DNA of 64,000 nt from CAWCXF01 sp963799455 (lineage in GTDB: Bacteria > Pseudomonadota > Alphaproteobacteria > Rhodobacterales > Rhodobacteraceae), in contig CAWCXF010000007.1 of the NCBI GenBank assembly GCA_963799455.1, positions 992,001 through 1,056,000 of the forward strand, given 5' to 3'. This document shows, one piece after another, positions 43,414-53,744 of this stretch. The notes under the pieces were generated by a model. It ran no database searches, was not told the DNA's origin, and saw only the letters and a list, made by a program, of their open reading frames with translations. Each line of letters opens with the position of its first letter. Within the stretch, counting starts at the first letter, position 1. A program made the position numbers and the translations under genes.

Positions 43414-44835
43414 ATGGCCACCCTCCTCGTCGTCGGTCAGGTCGTCCTGACGATCCTCGGCATCCTCACCGCGCTGGCGGCCATCACCACCGCGCGCACG
43501 CCGCAGGGGGCGGTGGCCTGGGTTGTGTTCCTGGTCTCGCATCCGCTGCTGGCGCTGCCGGCCTTCGCCATGTTCGGGCGGATCGGGTTCCAGGGCTACG
43601 AGCGCCAGCGCCGCTTGTCGGACCGCGCGATCGAGCACGCGACGCCCGACGCGCCCGGCGCCCGCCACACTCGGCTGAAGGCGCTGGAGTCGATCGCCGC
43701 CCGGCCCGTGACGCGCGGCAACCGCGCCGAGATCCTGATCGACGGCCGGGCCACCTTCGACGCGGTGTTCGAGGCGATGGACGCGGCCCGGCGCGAGCTT
43801 CTGGTGCAGTTCTACATCGTGCACGACGACGCGCTCGGCCGCGCGCTGCACGCGCGCATGGTCGCGGCCGCGCGCCGCGGCGTCGAGGTGCGCTTCCTCT
43901 ACGACGCGCTCGGCAGCTTCTGGCTCGGGCGGGCCTATGTGCGCGAGCTGCGCGAGGCCGGCGTGCGGGTCCACGCCATCCACGGGCCGCGCCGCCCGGT
44001 GGGCCGCATCGGCGTCAACTTCCGCAACCATCGCAAGACCGTGGTGGCCGACGCCCGCGCGGGCTTCACCGGCGGCATCAACGCGGGCCAGGAATACATC
44101 GACGGGGGCCCCGACTTCGACGCCTGGCGCGACACCTTCGTGCGCCTCGAAGGCCCGATGGTGGCGCAGCTGCGCACCGTGTTCGCCCAGGACTGGTCCT
44201 GGGCCGCGAAGGAGCCCCTGGAGGACGCGCCGGACGACGGAGCTTGCGAGGACGCCCCGGACCCGCAGGGGGCGGCGGCGCGGGAGGCGCCGGGGGGCGT
44301 GCCGGGCCTGATCCTCGCCTGCGGCCCCACCGACACGATCGAGCGCGGCAGCCTGTTCCTGTGCGGGCTGATCGGGCTCGCGCATCGGCGGCTCTGGATC
44401 GCCACCCCCTACTTCGTGCCGCACACCGACCTGCTGACCGCGATCCAGCTCGCGGCGATGCGCGGGGTCTCGGTGCGCATCCTGGTGCCGGCCGAGGCCG
44501 ACCACCTCCTTCCCTGGTTCGCCTCGCGCGACTACTTCGACGCGGTGCAGGCCGTGGGCGCCGAGGTCTGGGAATACGAGGCGGGGTTCATGCACCAGAA
44601 AGTCATGCTGATCGACGACGACATCGCCTCGATCGGCACCATGAACCTCGACATCCGCTCGGTCATGCTCAACTTCGAGGAGACGGCGGTGATCGAGGAC
44701 GAGGGCTTCGCGGCCCGCGTCGAGGCGATGCTCGAGGCCGACTTCGCCCGCTCGCGCCTCGCGCCCCCGATCCATCAGAGCAGGCGGGTGCGCCTGCTGG
44801 CGCCGGTCGCGCGCCTCTTCGGCCCCCTGCTGTGA
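43414..44835 (+). CDS. cls: Cardiolipin synthase (phospholipase D superfamily)
   Basis: Joins two phosphatidylglycerols to cardiolipin at the inner membrane. About 473 residues. Two N-terminal membrane helices (LLVVGQVVLTILGILTALAA and AWVVFLVSHPLLALPAFAMF) precede two phospholipase D domains. The first HKD motif reads FRNHRKTVVADARAGFTGG, with the family variant NHRK, and the second AGFMHQKVMLIDDDIASIGT. An acidic, Pro-rich insert sits between the domains (about 270-300). GTG 43408 is an alternative start. The stop overlaps the next start (GTGA). Confidence 0.93.
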   Translation: MATLLVVGQVVLTILGILTALAAITTARTPQGAVAWVVFLVSHPLLALPAFAMFGRIGFQGYERQRRLSDRAIEHATPDAPGARHTRLKALESIAARPVTRGNRAEILIDGRATFDAVFEAMDAARRELLVQFYIVHDDALGRALHARMVAAARRGVEVRFLYDALGSFWLGRAYVRELREAGVRVHAIHGPRRPVGRIGVNFRNHRKTVVADARAGFTGGINAGQEYIDGGPDFDAWRDTFVRLEGPMVAQLRTVFAQDWSWAAKEPLEDAPDDGACEDAPDPQGAAAREAPGGVPGLILACGPTDTIERGSLFLCGLIGLAHRRLWIATPYFVPHTDLLTAIQLAAMRGVSVRILVPAEADHLLPWFASRDYFDAVQAVGAEVWEYEAGFMHQKVMLIDDDIASIGTMNLDIRSVMLNFEETAVIEDEGFAARVEAMLEADFARSRLAPPIHQSRRVRLLAPVARLFGPLL

Positions 44836-45581
44836 GCGCACGGGGGCCGGGCGGCGCGCTGCGCCTGTGCTCCTACAACGTGCGCAAGGCGGTGGGGCTC
44901 GACTGGCGCCGCCGGCCCGAGCGCTGCCTCGACGCGCTCGCCGCCGTCGCCCCCGACCTGGCGCTCCTCCAGGAGGCCGACCGGCGCCTGGAGCCGCGCC
45001 GCGCGGCGATCTCCCCGCAGGCGATCCGCGAGCGGACCGGGCTCAGGGTGCTGCCCGTGGCCGCCAACGCGGTCAGCCTCGGCTGGCACGGCAACGCGGT
45101 GCTGGCGCGCGAGGGGATCGAGCTCGAGGGCGTCGAGCGGATCGCGCTGCCGGGCATCGAGCCGCGCGGCGCGGTGCTGGTGCGGCTCGTCGCGGACGGG
45201 CGCCCGCTCGCCGTCGCCGCCGCGCATCTCGGCCTGCGCCGCGCCTGCCGGCGGCTCCAGCTCGCGCTCATCGTCGAGCGCCTGGAGGCCACGGGCGTCC
45301 CCGGCCTGATCGCGGGCGACTTCAACGAGTGGCGCGAGGACCGCGACCGGCTCGACCTGCCGCCCGCCTACGAGGTGGTGGCGCCCGGCTACTCGTTCCA
45401 CGCCGCCCGGCCCGTGGCGCGGCTCGACCGCTTCGTGCTCGGCCCCGGCCTGCGAGCGGTGGCCTACGGGGTCGAGCGCGGCCCCGCCGCCCGCATGGCC
45501 TCCGACCATCTGCCCGTCTGGCTCGACCTCGCCGCCCTCGCGCCGTCCGAGGCCAGGCGGGATCTCGTCCCGGCGGGGTGA
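44832..45581 (+). CDS. Endonuclease/exonuclease/phosphatase (EEP) family hydrolase
   Basis: A 249-residue metal-dependent phosphodiesterase fold: LRLCSYNVRKAVGLDWRRRP (metal-binding Asn), PDLALLQEADRRLEPRR (catalytic Glu), LAVAAAHLGLRRACRRLQLA (His), GLIAGDFNEWREDRDRL (the G-D-F-N motif) and ARMASDHLPVWLDLAAL (S-D-H). GTG start overlapping the cls stop implies coupling to cardiolipin synthase. EEP proteins next to cls are common; substrate could be a lipid head group or nucleic acid. Not resolvable from sequence. Confidence 0.88.
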   Translation: MSARGPGGALRLCSYNVRKAVGLDWRRRPERCLDALAAVAPDLALLQEADRRLEPRRAAISPQAIRERTGLRVLPVAANAVSLGWHGNAVLAREGIELEGVERIALPGIEPRGAVLVRLVADGRPLAVAAAHLGLRRACRRLQLALIVERLEATGVPGLIAGDFNEWREDRDRLDLPPAYEVVAPGYSFHAARPVARLDRFVLGPGLRAVAYGVERGPAARMASDHLPVWLDLAALAPSEARRDLVPAG

Positions 45582-45649
45582 GCCCGGGCTTTCGCCCGCG
45601 GGGCCGATCGTGTCAGGGATGGCGCGCGAGTGTGGGAGGAGCCGAGCCG

Positions 45650-46927
45650 ATGACCGACCGCGACGCCGCGGGCTTCCTCTCGGGCGCCCGGGCCTCGGCC
45701 GAGGCGCTGCGCGCCGTGCTCGATCCCACGCCGCTCCAGCGCAACGCGCTGCTGAGCGAGCGCTTCGGGGCCGAGGTGCTGCTCAAGCGCGAGGATCTCT
45801 CGCCGGTGCGCAGCTACAAGCTGCGCGGCGCCTACACCTTCCTGCGCAAGGCGCTGGCCGCGCGCCCCGGGGCGCGCCGCTTCGTGTGCGCCTCGGCCGG
45901 CAACCACGCGCAGGGCTTCGCCTTCGCCTGCCGGCATTTCGGGGTGGAGGGCGTGATCTTCATGCCCGTCACCACGCCGCAGCAGAAGGTGCTCAAGAGC
46001 CGCATGTTCGGCGGCGGCCGGGTCGAGATCCGCCTGACCGGCGACATCTTCGACCAGAGCTACGCCGCCGCCATCCTGCACGCGCGCGACACCGGCGCGG
46101 TGCTGGTGCCGCCCTTCGACCACGCCGACATCGTCGAGGGCCAGGCCAGCGTCGCGCTCGAGCTGCTCGACCAGGCGCGAGAGCAGGGGCGGGGGCCGAT
46201 CGACCTGCTCGTGCTGCCCGTGGGCGGCGGCGGCCTCGCGGCCGGCGTCGTCCGGGTGATGGCGGCGCGCTCGCCCGCGACCGAGATCGTCCTCGTCGAG
46301 CCCATGGGCGCGCCGAGCCTCAAGCGCAGCCTGGAGGCGGGGCGGCGCGTGCGGCTCGAGAGGGTGGACACCTTCGTGGACGGCGCGGCGGTGGCAGAGA
46401 TCGGCGCGCTGCCCTTCGAGGCGCTGCGCGACCGCCCGCCCGGCGACGTGCTCACGATCCCCGAGGATCGCCTTTGCGAGACCATCCTGGAGATGCTCAA
46501 CGTCGAGGGGCTGGTGCTGGAGCCCGCGGGCGCGCTCGCGCTCGACGCGCTGCGCTGGCTCGACCCCGCGCGGCTGGCGGGCCGCCGGGTCGTCTGCGTG
46601 ACCTCGGGCGGCAACTTCGACTTCGAGCGGCTGCCGGAGGTCAAGGAGCGCGCGCTGAAGGCGGCGGGGCTGAAGAAGTACCTCATCCTGCGCCTGCCCC
46701 AGCGGCCCGGCGCGCTGCGCGACTTCCTGGCGCTGCTCGGCCCCGACGACGACATCGCCCGCTTCGAGTACCTCAAGAAGTCCGCGCGCAACTTCGGCTC
46801 GGTGCTGCTCGGCATCGAGACGAGCGCGCCGGCCAACTTCGAGCGGCTCATGGAGGCCATGGACCACGCGGGCCTGCGCTACCGCGACATCACCGACGAC
46901 GAGGTGGTCGCGGGGGTGTTGATCTGA
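45650..46927 (+). CDS. ilvA: Threonine ammonia-lyase (biosynthetic type)
   Basis: Deaminates threonine to 2-oxobutanoate, entry to isoleucine synthesis. 425 residues. PLP-binding Lys in SPVRSYKLRGAYTFLRKALA, substrate loop FVCASAGNHAQGFAFACRHF, Gly-rich phosphate loop LVLPVGGGGLAAGVVRVMAA, and VVCVTSGGNFDFERLPEV. The C-terminal ACT-like domain starts KKYLILRLPQRPGALRDFLA and has FEYLKKSARNFGSVLLGIE. This length with a single ACT-like domain corresponds to the short IlvA form. GGGAGGAG precedes ATG 45650. Confidence 0.93.
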   Translation: MTDRDAAGFLSGARASAEALRAVLDPTPLQRNALLSERFGAEVLLKREDLSPVRSYKLRGAYTFLRKALAARPGARRFVCASAGNHAQGFAFACRHFGVEGVIFMPVTTPQQKVLKSRMFGGGRVEIRLTGDIFDQSYAAAILHARDTGAVLVPPFDHADIVEGQASVALELLDQAREQGRGPIDLLVLPVGGGGLAAGVVRVMAARSPATEIVLVEPMGAPSLKRSLEAGRRVRLERVDTFVDGAAVAEIGALPFEALRDRPPGDVLTIPEDRLCETILEMLNVEGLVLEPAGALALDALRWLDPARLAGRRVVCVTSGGNFDFERLPEVKERALKAAGLKKYLILRLPQRPGALRDFLALLGPDDDIARFEYLKKSARNFGSVLLGIETSAPANFERLMEAMDHAGLRYRDITDDEVVAGVLI

Positions 46928-47044
46928 GCGGAGCGGACCGGCCCGGGCCCGCGCAGGGACGGCGCGGCCCTCGCCGCCGCGCCCCCCCCGGGGGGGCCGC
47001 CGGACGCCGGACGCCTGGGGCGCGCCGCTCCCGTGGCAGCGGCC

Positions 47045-47845
47045 TCGGCGCGCTCGCCGGCGGCCTCGCCCGGCACCGCGGGACGGGTCGGTCGAGCGTG
47101 GGCAGAAGGGGCGAGCGGGGCCCCGAAGGCCAAGGTCGCCTCGGCCGGGGGCCTCGATCACCTCCAGCCGCGCGGCGGGGACGAGGGCCACCGTGGCGCC
47201 GACCCCCTCGGGCGCCGAGGCGAGGCCGCGCGCCCGCGATGCCCAAGGTCGGCAGGCGCAGCCCTGCGGTCGCCTCGCGCAGGTCGGCGCCGACGATGGC
47301 CGCGCAGCGGCCGGCGTAGCCCTCGGGCGGGGTCGCGGCGAGCCGCCCGCGCCACTCGCGCACCAGCCCGCCGGGCGCCTCGGGGCCGAACCAGCGCGCG
47401 ATCACCGCGTCCGCTATGGCGCCGACGCCGCCCTCTCGCACGGCCGCGATCCGCTCGGCCCGGAGCGCGACCGTGCCCATCCGGGCCGCGGTGTTCGACA
47501 CCACCACCGCGCCCACGAGGTCGGGCCGCCGCGCCGCGAGCCCCTGCGCCACCATGCCGCCGATCGAGAGCCCGACGAGGACGCAGCGGCGAACCCCGAG
47601 CCCGTCGAGCGGCGCAGGTCGCCCACGAGGCCGTCCATCGCGCAGGGCCCCGGCGGCACCGAGGAGCCGCCATGGCCGCGCATGTCGTGGCGGATCACGC
47701 GCAGGCCGGCGCCGAGGCGCGCCACCACGGCGTCCCAGGCCCGCAGGTCGGTGCCGAGCGAGCCCGCGAACACGAGCGGGCGCCCCGACGGCTCGCCGTC
47801 CTCGCGCCAGCGGATCGCGGCGCCGGGGAGGTCGGCCACCGGCAT
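47045..47845 (-). pseudogene. pcaD: 3-oxoadipate enol-lactonase-like alpha/beta hydrolase, frameshifted
   Basis: Would hydrolyse the enol-lactone in the protocatechuate branch of the beta-ketoadipate pathway. From ATG 47845: GAAIRWREDGEPSGRPLVFA, GSLGTDLRAWDAVVARLGAG, LRVIRHDMRGHGGSS. A shift near 47605 (one base short) leads through CVLVGLSIGGMVAQGLAARR, which holds the nucleophile Ser, to VVSNTAARMGTVALRAERIA and PPEGYAGRCAAIVGADLREA. The C-terminal helix with the catalytic His is scrambled after LVPAARLEVIEAPGRG. Its ATG overlaps the pobA stop (TGATG), so it was the last gene of the liv-pob operon. The pcaD name rests on TAARMGT, DMRGHGxS and context. Confidence 0.7.
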
Positions 47846-49014
47846 CAGTAGGGCAGCCCGACGTAGTTCTCGGCCATCGCCGTCTGCGCGGCGGCGTTCG
47901 ACGCGAGGAACTCCAGCTCGGCGCGCTGGATGCGCAGGTCGAAGGCCGACTGGTCGGGGTAGCGGTGCAGGAGCGAGGAGAACCACCAGGAGAAGCGCTC
48001 GGCCTTCCAGACCCGCGCCAGCGCGCGCTCGGAGTAGCGATCGAGCCCCTCAGCGTCGCCCTCCGCGTAGAACCGGCTGAGGCCCCGGTGGAGGTAGTGC
48101 ACGTCGGACGCCGCGAGGTTGAGCCCCTTGGCGCCGGTGGGCGGCACGATGTGCGCCGCGTCGCCCACGAGGAACAGCCGCCCCCAGCGCATCGGCTCGC
48201 AGACGAAGCTGCGCAAGGGCGCGATCGACTTCTCGATCGACGGGCCGGTGACGAGCGCGTCCGAGACCGCCTCGGGCAGACGGCGGCGCAGCTCGTCCCA
48301 GAAGGCGCGGTCGGTCCAATCCTCGGGGGCGTCCGACAGCGAGCACTGGATGTAGTGGCGGCTGAGGCTCGCGTTCCGCATCGAGCACAGCGCGAAGCCC
48401 CGCTCTGAGTTGGCGTAGATCAGCTCGTCCGAGACGGGCGGGGTGCGCGAGAGCACCCCGAGCCAGCCGAAGGGGTAGGTCTTCTCGTACTCGCGCCGGG
48501 CCGAGAGCGGGACGGTCTCGCGGCTCACGCCGTGGAAGCCGTCGCAGCCCGCCACGAAGTCGCAGTCGACCCGCCTCGCCTCGCCATGGACCTCGTAGGC
48601 GACGTGCGGCGCGTCAGTGGCGGCATCCTCGATCGTGACGTGATCGGCCTCGAACTCGATCCGACCGCCCGCGGCCTCGCGCGCCTCAAAGAGGTCGCGC
48701 GTCACCTCGGTCTGGCCGTAGACCGTCACCGGGCGGCCCGCATGGGCGGCGAAGTCGATGCGGAAGGTGCCGCCCTCGTGGGCGATCAGCGTGCCCTCGT
48801 GCACCAGCCCCTCGCGGCGCATCCGCTCGGCGACGCCCGCCTCCTCCATCAGGTCCACCAGCCCGCGCTCCAGCACGCCCGCGCGGATGCGGCTCAGCAC
48901 GTGCTCGCGCGTGCGCCGCTCGATCACCACGCTGTCGATGCCGTGGACATGCAGGAGCTGCGACAAGAGGAGCCCCGACGGGCCCCCGCCGACGATCGCG
49001 ACCTGGGTCCGCAT
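47845..49014 (-). CDS. pobA: 4-hydroxybenzoate 3-monooxygenase
   Basis: FAD- and NADPH-dependent hydroxylase that converts 4-hydroxybenzoate to protocatechuate. 389 residues, normal length. FAD dinucleotide motif VAIVGGGPSGLLLSQLLHVH, SRIRAGVLERGLVDLM, VYGQTEVTRDLFEAREAAGG, the DG motif CDFVAGCDGFHGVSRETVP, substrate-site region SLSRHYIQCSLSDAPEDW, and the second FAD motif FLVGDAAHIVPPTGAKGLNL. It starts seven bases after livM and its stop overlaps the pcaD-like start, so it belongs to the same transcript as the ABC transporter. No pobR-type regulator is visible in the window. Confidence 0.95.
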   Translation of the reverse strand: MRTQVAIVGGGPSGLLLSQLLHVHGIDSVVIERRTREHVLSRIRAGVLERGLVDLMEEAGVAERMRREGLVHEGTLIAHEGGTFRIDFAAHAGRPVTVYGQTEVTRDLFEAREAAGGRIEFEADHVTIEDAATDAPHVAYEVHGEARRVDCDFVAGCDGFHGVSRETVPLSARREYEKTYPFGWLGVLSRTPPVSDELIYANSERGFALCSMRNASLSRHYIQCSLSDAPEDWTDRAFWDELRRRLPEAVSDALVTGPSIEKSIAPLRSFVCEPMRWGRLFLVGDAAHIVPPTGAKGLNLAASDVHYLHRGLSRFYAEGDAEGLDRYSERALARVWKAERFSWWFSSLLHRYPDQSAFDLRIQRAELEFLASNAAAQTAMAENYVGLPY

Positions 49015-49021
49015 GAGCGGC

Positions 49022-50014
49022 CTAGCGGCGCAGGAGGCGGATCGCCTCGCCGACGATGCCGCGGCGGAAGAGCAGCACGCAGAACACGAAGATGATGCCC
49101 ACGAGGACCGTGACGGGGAAGTCCGAGGTGGCGAAGCGGTTCTGCATCGCGATGACGAGCGCCGCGCCGACCGTGGGGCCGAGGATGGTGCCCATGCCGC
49201 CGAGCAGCGTCATCAGCACCACCTCGCCCGACATCTGCCAGGCCACGTCGGTGAGCGTGGCGATCTGGAACACGATCGCCTTGGTGGCGCCCGCGAGCCC
49301 CGCGATCGCGGCCGACATGACGAAGGCCGCGAGCTTGTAGCGATCGACGCGGTAGCCCAGCGAGATCGCGCGGTCCTCGTTCTCGCGGATCGACTTCAGC
49401 ACGTGGCCGAAAGGCGAGTGGACGATGCGCCAGACGGCGAAGGAGCCCAGCAGGAAGATGGCCAGCACGAAGTAGTAGACGTTGAGCGGACGGCCGAGGT
49501 CGACGAGGCCCAGCAGGTCGCCGCGCGGCACGTTCTGGATGCCGTCCTCGCCATGGGTGAAGGGCGCCTGGAGGAAGATGAAGAAGATCATCTGCGACAG
49601 CGCCAGCGTCACCATGGCGAAGTAGATGCCCTGCCGGCGGATGGCGACGACGCCCACGGCGAGCCCCATCAGCCCCGCGCCGACGGCGCCCAGCAGGATC
49701 GCCGAGAGCGGCTCCCAGCCCCATTCCTTCGCGGCGTGGGCGGCGAAGTAGGCCGCGCCCCCGAAGAAGGCGGCGTGGCCGAAGGACAGCAGCCCGACAT
49801 AGCCCAGCAGCAGGTTGAAGGCGGTGGCGAAGAGCGCGAAGCACAGCACGCTCATCACGAAGACCGGGTAGAGGAAGAACGGCGCCACCAGGAGGCCCGC
49901 CAGGGCGAGGACGACGACCGCGAGCCCGACGCGCGTCAGGCGCCGCTGGTCGTCCGCCGGGGGGCTCGCCGCCTCGGAGGTGTCGCGGACGGCGCCCTCG
50001 TCGATGCTTGCCAT
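49022..50014 (-). CDS. livM: Branched-chain amino acid-type ABC transporter permease LivM
   Basis: Second permease of a HAAT-family (liv-type) importer. 330 residues, about nine membrane segments (LAVVVLALAGLLVAPFFLYP, VMSVLCFALFATAFNLLLGY). Family marks LLSFGHAAFFGGAAYFAAHA, RRQGIYFAMVTLALSQMIFF and VVLMTLLGGMGTILGPTVGA. It begins three bases after livH. Given pobA and pcaD downstream, the substrate is more likely an aromatic acid than leucine (inference). Confidence 0.92.
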   Translation of the reverse strand: MASIDEGAVRDTSEAASPPADDQRRLTRVGLAVVVLALAGLLVAPFFLYPVFVMSVLCFALFATAFNLLLGYVGLLSFGHAAFFGGAAYFAAHAAKEWGWEPLSAILLGAVGAGLMGLAVGVVAIRRQGIYFAMVTLALSQMIFFIFLQAPFTHGEDGIQNVPRGDLLGLVDLGRPLNVYYFVLAIFLLGSFAVWRIVHSPFGHVLKSIRENEDRAISLGYRVDRYKLAAFVMSAAIAGLAGATKAIVFQIATLTDVAWQMSGEVVLMTLLGGMGTILGPTVGAALVIAMQNRFATSDFPVTVLVGIIFVFCVLLFRRGIVGEAIRLLRR

Positions 50015-50017
50015 GGC

Positions 50018-50901
50018 TCAGGCCTCCTTGCCGAAGAGCCCTGCGGGGCGGAAGAGCAGCACGATCGCCATGATGACGAACACCACGATGTTGGAGGCCT
50101 CGGGGTAGAACACCTTGGTCAGCCCCTCGAGGATGCCCAGCAGGTAGCCCGAGACGATCGCGCCCAGGATCGAGCCCATGCCGCCGATCACGACGACGGC
50201 GAAGACGATGATGATGAGGTTCGAGCCCATCAGCGGGCTCACCTGATAGACGGGTGCGGCGAGCACGCCCGCGAGCCCCGCGAGCCCCGCGCCGAGCGCG
50301 TAGGTGAAGGTCAGCAGGAGCGGCACGTTGACGCCGAAGGCCTGGACGAGCTGCGGGTTCTCGGTCGCGGCCCTCAGGTAGGAGCCGAGCTTGGTGCGCT
50401 CGATCAGGAGCCACGTGGCGAGGCAGACGACGAGCGAGGCCACCACGACGAAGCCGCGATAGTTGGGCAGGAACATGAAGCCGAGGTTGGTGCCGCCCGA
50501 CAGCAGCGCGGGCGGCGCGTAGGGGTTGCCCGCGGCGCCGAACCAGTAGCGGAACGTGCCCTCGATGATGAGCGCCAGCCCGAAGGTGAACAGCAGCCCG
50601 TAGAGGTGGTCGAGGTCGTAGAGCCGCGAGAGCATGGTGCGCTCGATCACCGCCGAGACCGCGGCCACGGTCAGCGGCGCCACGATCAGCGCGGGCCAGA
50701 AGCCCAAGCCCGTGTAGACGAGGAGCAGGTAGGCGATGAACGCGCCCAGCATGTACTGCGCGCCGTGCGCGAAGTTGATGACGCGCAGCAGCCCGAAGAT
50801 CACCGCGAGCCCGAGGCTCAGGAGCGCGTAGAACGAGCCGTTGATGAACCCGATCAGGAGCTGGCCCATCAGCGCGGGGAGAGGGACGCCGAACACCTCC
50901 A

Positions 50902-50905
<4 letters not shown>
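50018..50905 (-). CDS. livH: Branched-chain amino acid-type ABC transporter permease LivH
   Basis: First permease of the importer, 295 residues, eight or so hydrophobic segments. QLLIGFINGSFYALLSLGLA and VIFGLLRVINFAHGAQYMLG are the typical N-terminal blocks; GSILGAIVSGYLLGILEGL and VFVIMAIVLLFRPAGLFG close the family pattern. Start ATG 50905 overlaps the livF stop by four bases. Confidence 0.93.
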
Positions 50906-51625
<720 letters not shown>

Positions 51626-51633
<8 letters not shown>

Positions 51634-52408
51634 CCTCCTCGGCTCCCATGTAGGCCTCGCGCACGCGCGGGTCGGCGGAGACCGTGGCGTAGTCGCCCTC
51701 GGCCAGGATCTCGCCGCGCGCCAGCACGGTGACGCGGTCGCACAGGTCGGCGACGACGCCGAGGTTGTGCTCGACCATCAAGACGGTGCGGCCCTCGGCG
51801 ATGCGCCGGATGAGGTCGGAGATGCGGCCGATGTCCTCGGCGCCCATGCCCGCCATGGGCTCGTCGAACAAGAGCACCGGCGGGTCGAGCGCGAGCGTCG
51901 TGGCCAGCTCCAGCGCGCGCTTGCGCCCGTAGGGCAGCTCGGCCGCGTCGAGATGGGCATAAGGGCCGAGGCCCACGTCGTCGAGGAGCGCGCGCGCGCG
52001 CTCGTCGAGGCGCGACAGCGCCGAGTTCGAGCGCCAGAACTGGGTGGCGAGCCCCGCCGGGCGCTGGAGCGCGACGCGCACGTTGTCGAGCACGGTGAGG
52101 TGCGGGAAGACGGCCGAGATCTGGAACGAGCGCACCAGCCCGAGGCGCGCGATGGAGGCGGGCTTCAGCCGGGTGATGTCGCGGCCGCGGAAGGTGATGG
52201 TGCCCGCGGTGGGCTCCAGGAACTTGGTCAGCAGGTTGAAGACGGTGGTCTTGCCGGCGCCGTTCGGCCCGATCAGCGCGTGGATCGAGCCCTCGGCCAC
52301 GTCGAGGTCCACGTCGCTGACGGCGCGGAAGCCCATGAACTCCTTGGTGAGCCCGCGCGCCGAGAGGATGGCCTCCCGCCGCGCCGGGCTCCCCGCCGAC
52401 CCGTCCAT
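51626..52408 (-). CDS. livG: Liv-type ABC transporter ATP-binding protein LivG
   Basis: Second ATPase of the importer, 260 residues. Walker A ALIGPNGAGKTTVFNLLTKF, signature variant ELPYGRKRALELATTLA, Walker B PVLLFDEPMAGMGAEDI, H-loop VLMVEHNLGVVADLCDRVTV, and the LivG-specific C-terminus AYMGAEEDA. Its ATG overlaps the stop of the upstream binding-protein gene (TGATG). Confidence 0.94.
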
Positions 52409-53634
52409 CACTCGGTGGGGAAGGAGGAGACGTCGCAGCCCGACTCCTCGACCGAAAGGAACGCGTCCGAGCCCGGCACGGTGGCGACCTCGGTGTAGTA
52501 GTCCCAGTCGCCTTCGGACTCGCCCGGCGACTTCACCTCGAAGAGGTACATGTCGTAGACCATGCGCCCGTTCTCCTGGACGGTGCCCTGCTTGGCGAAC
52601 ACGTCCTCGACGGGCAGCTCGTGGAGCCGCTCGGCGACGGCCGCCGTGGCGTCGGTGCCGACGGCCTCCACCGCCTTGAGGTAGGACAGCACGGCCGAGT
52701 AGGTGCCGACGTGGATCATGTTGGGCATCCGGCCCGTGCGCTCCATGAACGCTTCGGCGAACGCGCGGTTCTCGTCGGACTGGTCCCAGTACCAGCCCTC
52801 GGTCAGGTTGATCCCCTGCGCCGCGTCGAGCCCGAGGCCGTGGACCTCCGAGAGCGTGAAGAGGAGCGCGGCGAGCTTCTGGCCGCCCTGGACGAGCCCG
52901 AACTCGGCCGCGCCCTTGATCGCGTTGGCGGTGTCGAGCCCGGCGTTGGCGAGCCCCACGATCTTGGCGCCCGAGGCCTGGGCCTGGAGCAGGAAGGACG
53001 AGAAGTCGGTGGTGGCGAGCGGGTGGCGCACCGCGCCCAGCACCTCGCCGCCGTTGGCGCGCACGAACTCGGAGGTCTGCTCCTCCAGCGAGTAGCCGAA
53101 GGCGTAGTCGGCGGTGAGGAAGAACCAGGTGTCGCCGCCCGCCTCCACCAGCGCGCCGCCGGTGCCGACCGCGAGCGCGTGGGTGTCGTAGGCCCAGTGG
53201 AAGCCGTAGGGCGAGCACTGCTCGCCGGTGAAATCCGTCGTGGCGGCGCCCGTCGTGATGGTGATCTTCTCCTTCTCGCGCGACAGGCCCTGGACGGCGA
53301 GCGCGACCGACGACGTGGTCAGCTCCATGATCGCGTCCACGCCCTCGGCGTCGTACCACTCGCGCGCGATCGACGACGCGATGTCGGCCTTGTTCTGGTG
53401 GTCGGCCGAGATCACCTCGATGGGCGCGCCCGCGACGGTGCCGCCGAAGTCCTCCACCGCCATCTTCGCGGCCTCGACCGAGGCGGTGCCGCCGAAGTCG
53501 GCGTAGACGCCCGACTGGTCGTTGAGGATGCCGATCTTGACCACGTCGCCCGAGATCCCCTGCGCGCCGGCCAGCGCGGGCATGAGGGCTGCGGCGGCCA
53601 CGGTGGCGGCGAGGGTCGTGCGGCGGGTCGTCAT
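52408..53634 (-). CDS. Liv-type ABC transporter substrate-binding protein (copy 2)
   Basis: Periplasmic binding protein of the Peripla_BP_6 (LivK/HCAA-like) family, 408 residues. Signal peptide TTLAATVAAAALMPALAGAQ. Ligand-lobe marks: VVKIGILNDQSGVYADFGGT, EVISADHQNKADIASSIARE, VALAVQGLSREKEKITITTG, FLTADYAFGYSLEEQTSEFV and LTEGWYWDQSDENRAFAEAF. It is a paralogue of the gene just upstream at 53745-54968. Proteins of this subtype are commonly seen near aromatic degradation genes; with pobA in the operon, an aromatic acid ligand is suspected. Confidence 0.9.
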   Translation of the reverse strand: MTTRRTTLAATVAAAALMPALAGAQGISGDVVKIGILNDQSGVYADFGGTASVEAAKMAVEDFGGTVAGAPIEVISADHQNKADIASSIAREWYDAEGVDAIMELTTSSVALAVQGLSREKEKITITTGAATTDFTGEQCSPYGFHWAYDTHALAVGTGGALVEAGGDTWFFLTADYAFGYSLEEQTSEFVRANGGEVLGAVRHPLATTDFSSFLLQAQASGAKIVGLANAGLDTANAIKGAAEFGLVQGGQKLAALLFTLSEVHGLGLDAAQGINLTEGWYWDQSDENRAFAEAFMERTGRMPNMIHVGTYSAVLSYLKAVEAVGTDATAAVAERLHELPVEDVFAKQGTVQENGRMVYDMYLFEVKSPGESEGDWDYYTEVATVPGSDAFLSVEESGCDVSSFPTE

Positions 53635-53744
53635 GCGGGGGCTCCTCCCTCGGGGGTGGCGGCGCGCTCTGAGGCGGCGCGCCTGCCTTCTGGTGATCGT
53701 CGGCCTGGGCGCGCGCGTGTCAAGCACGCGCGCGCCCCGCGCCG

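Noticed and set aside
44832..45581. Reading the EEP-family gene as DNA exonuclease III
   Set aside because: It has the EEP fold motifs but lacks the length and the DNA-binding loops of XthA; its coupling to cls makes a lipid or other phosphodiester substrate equally possible.
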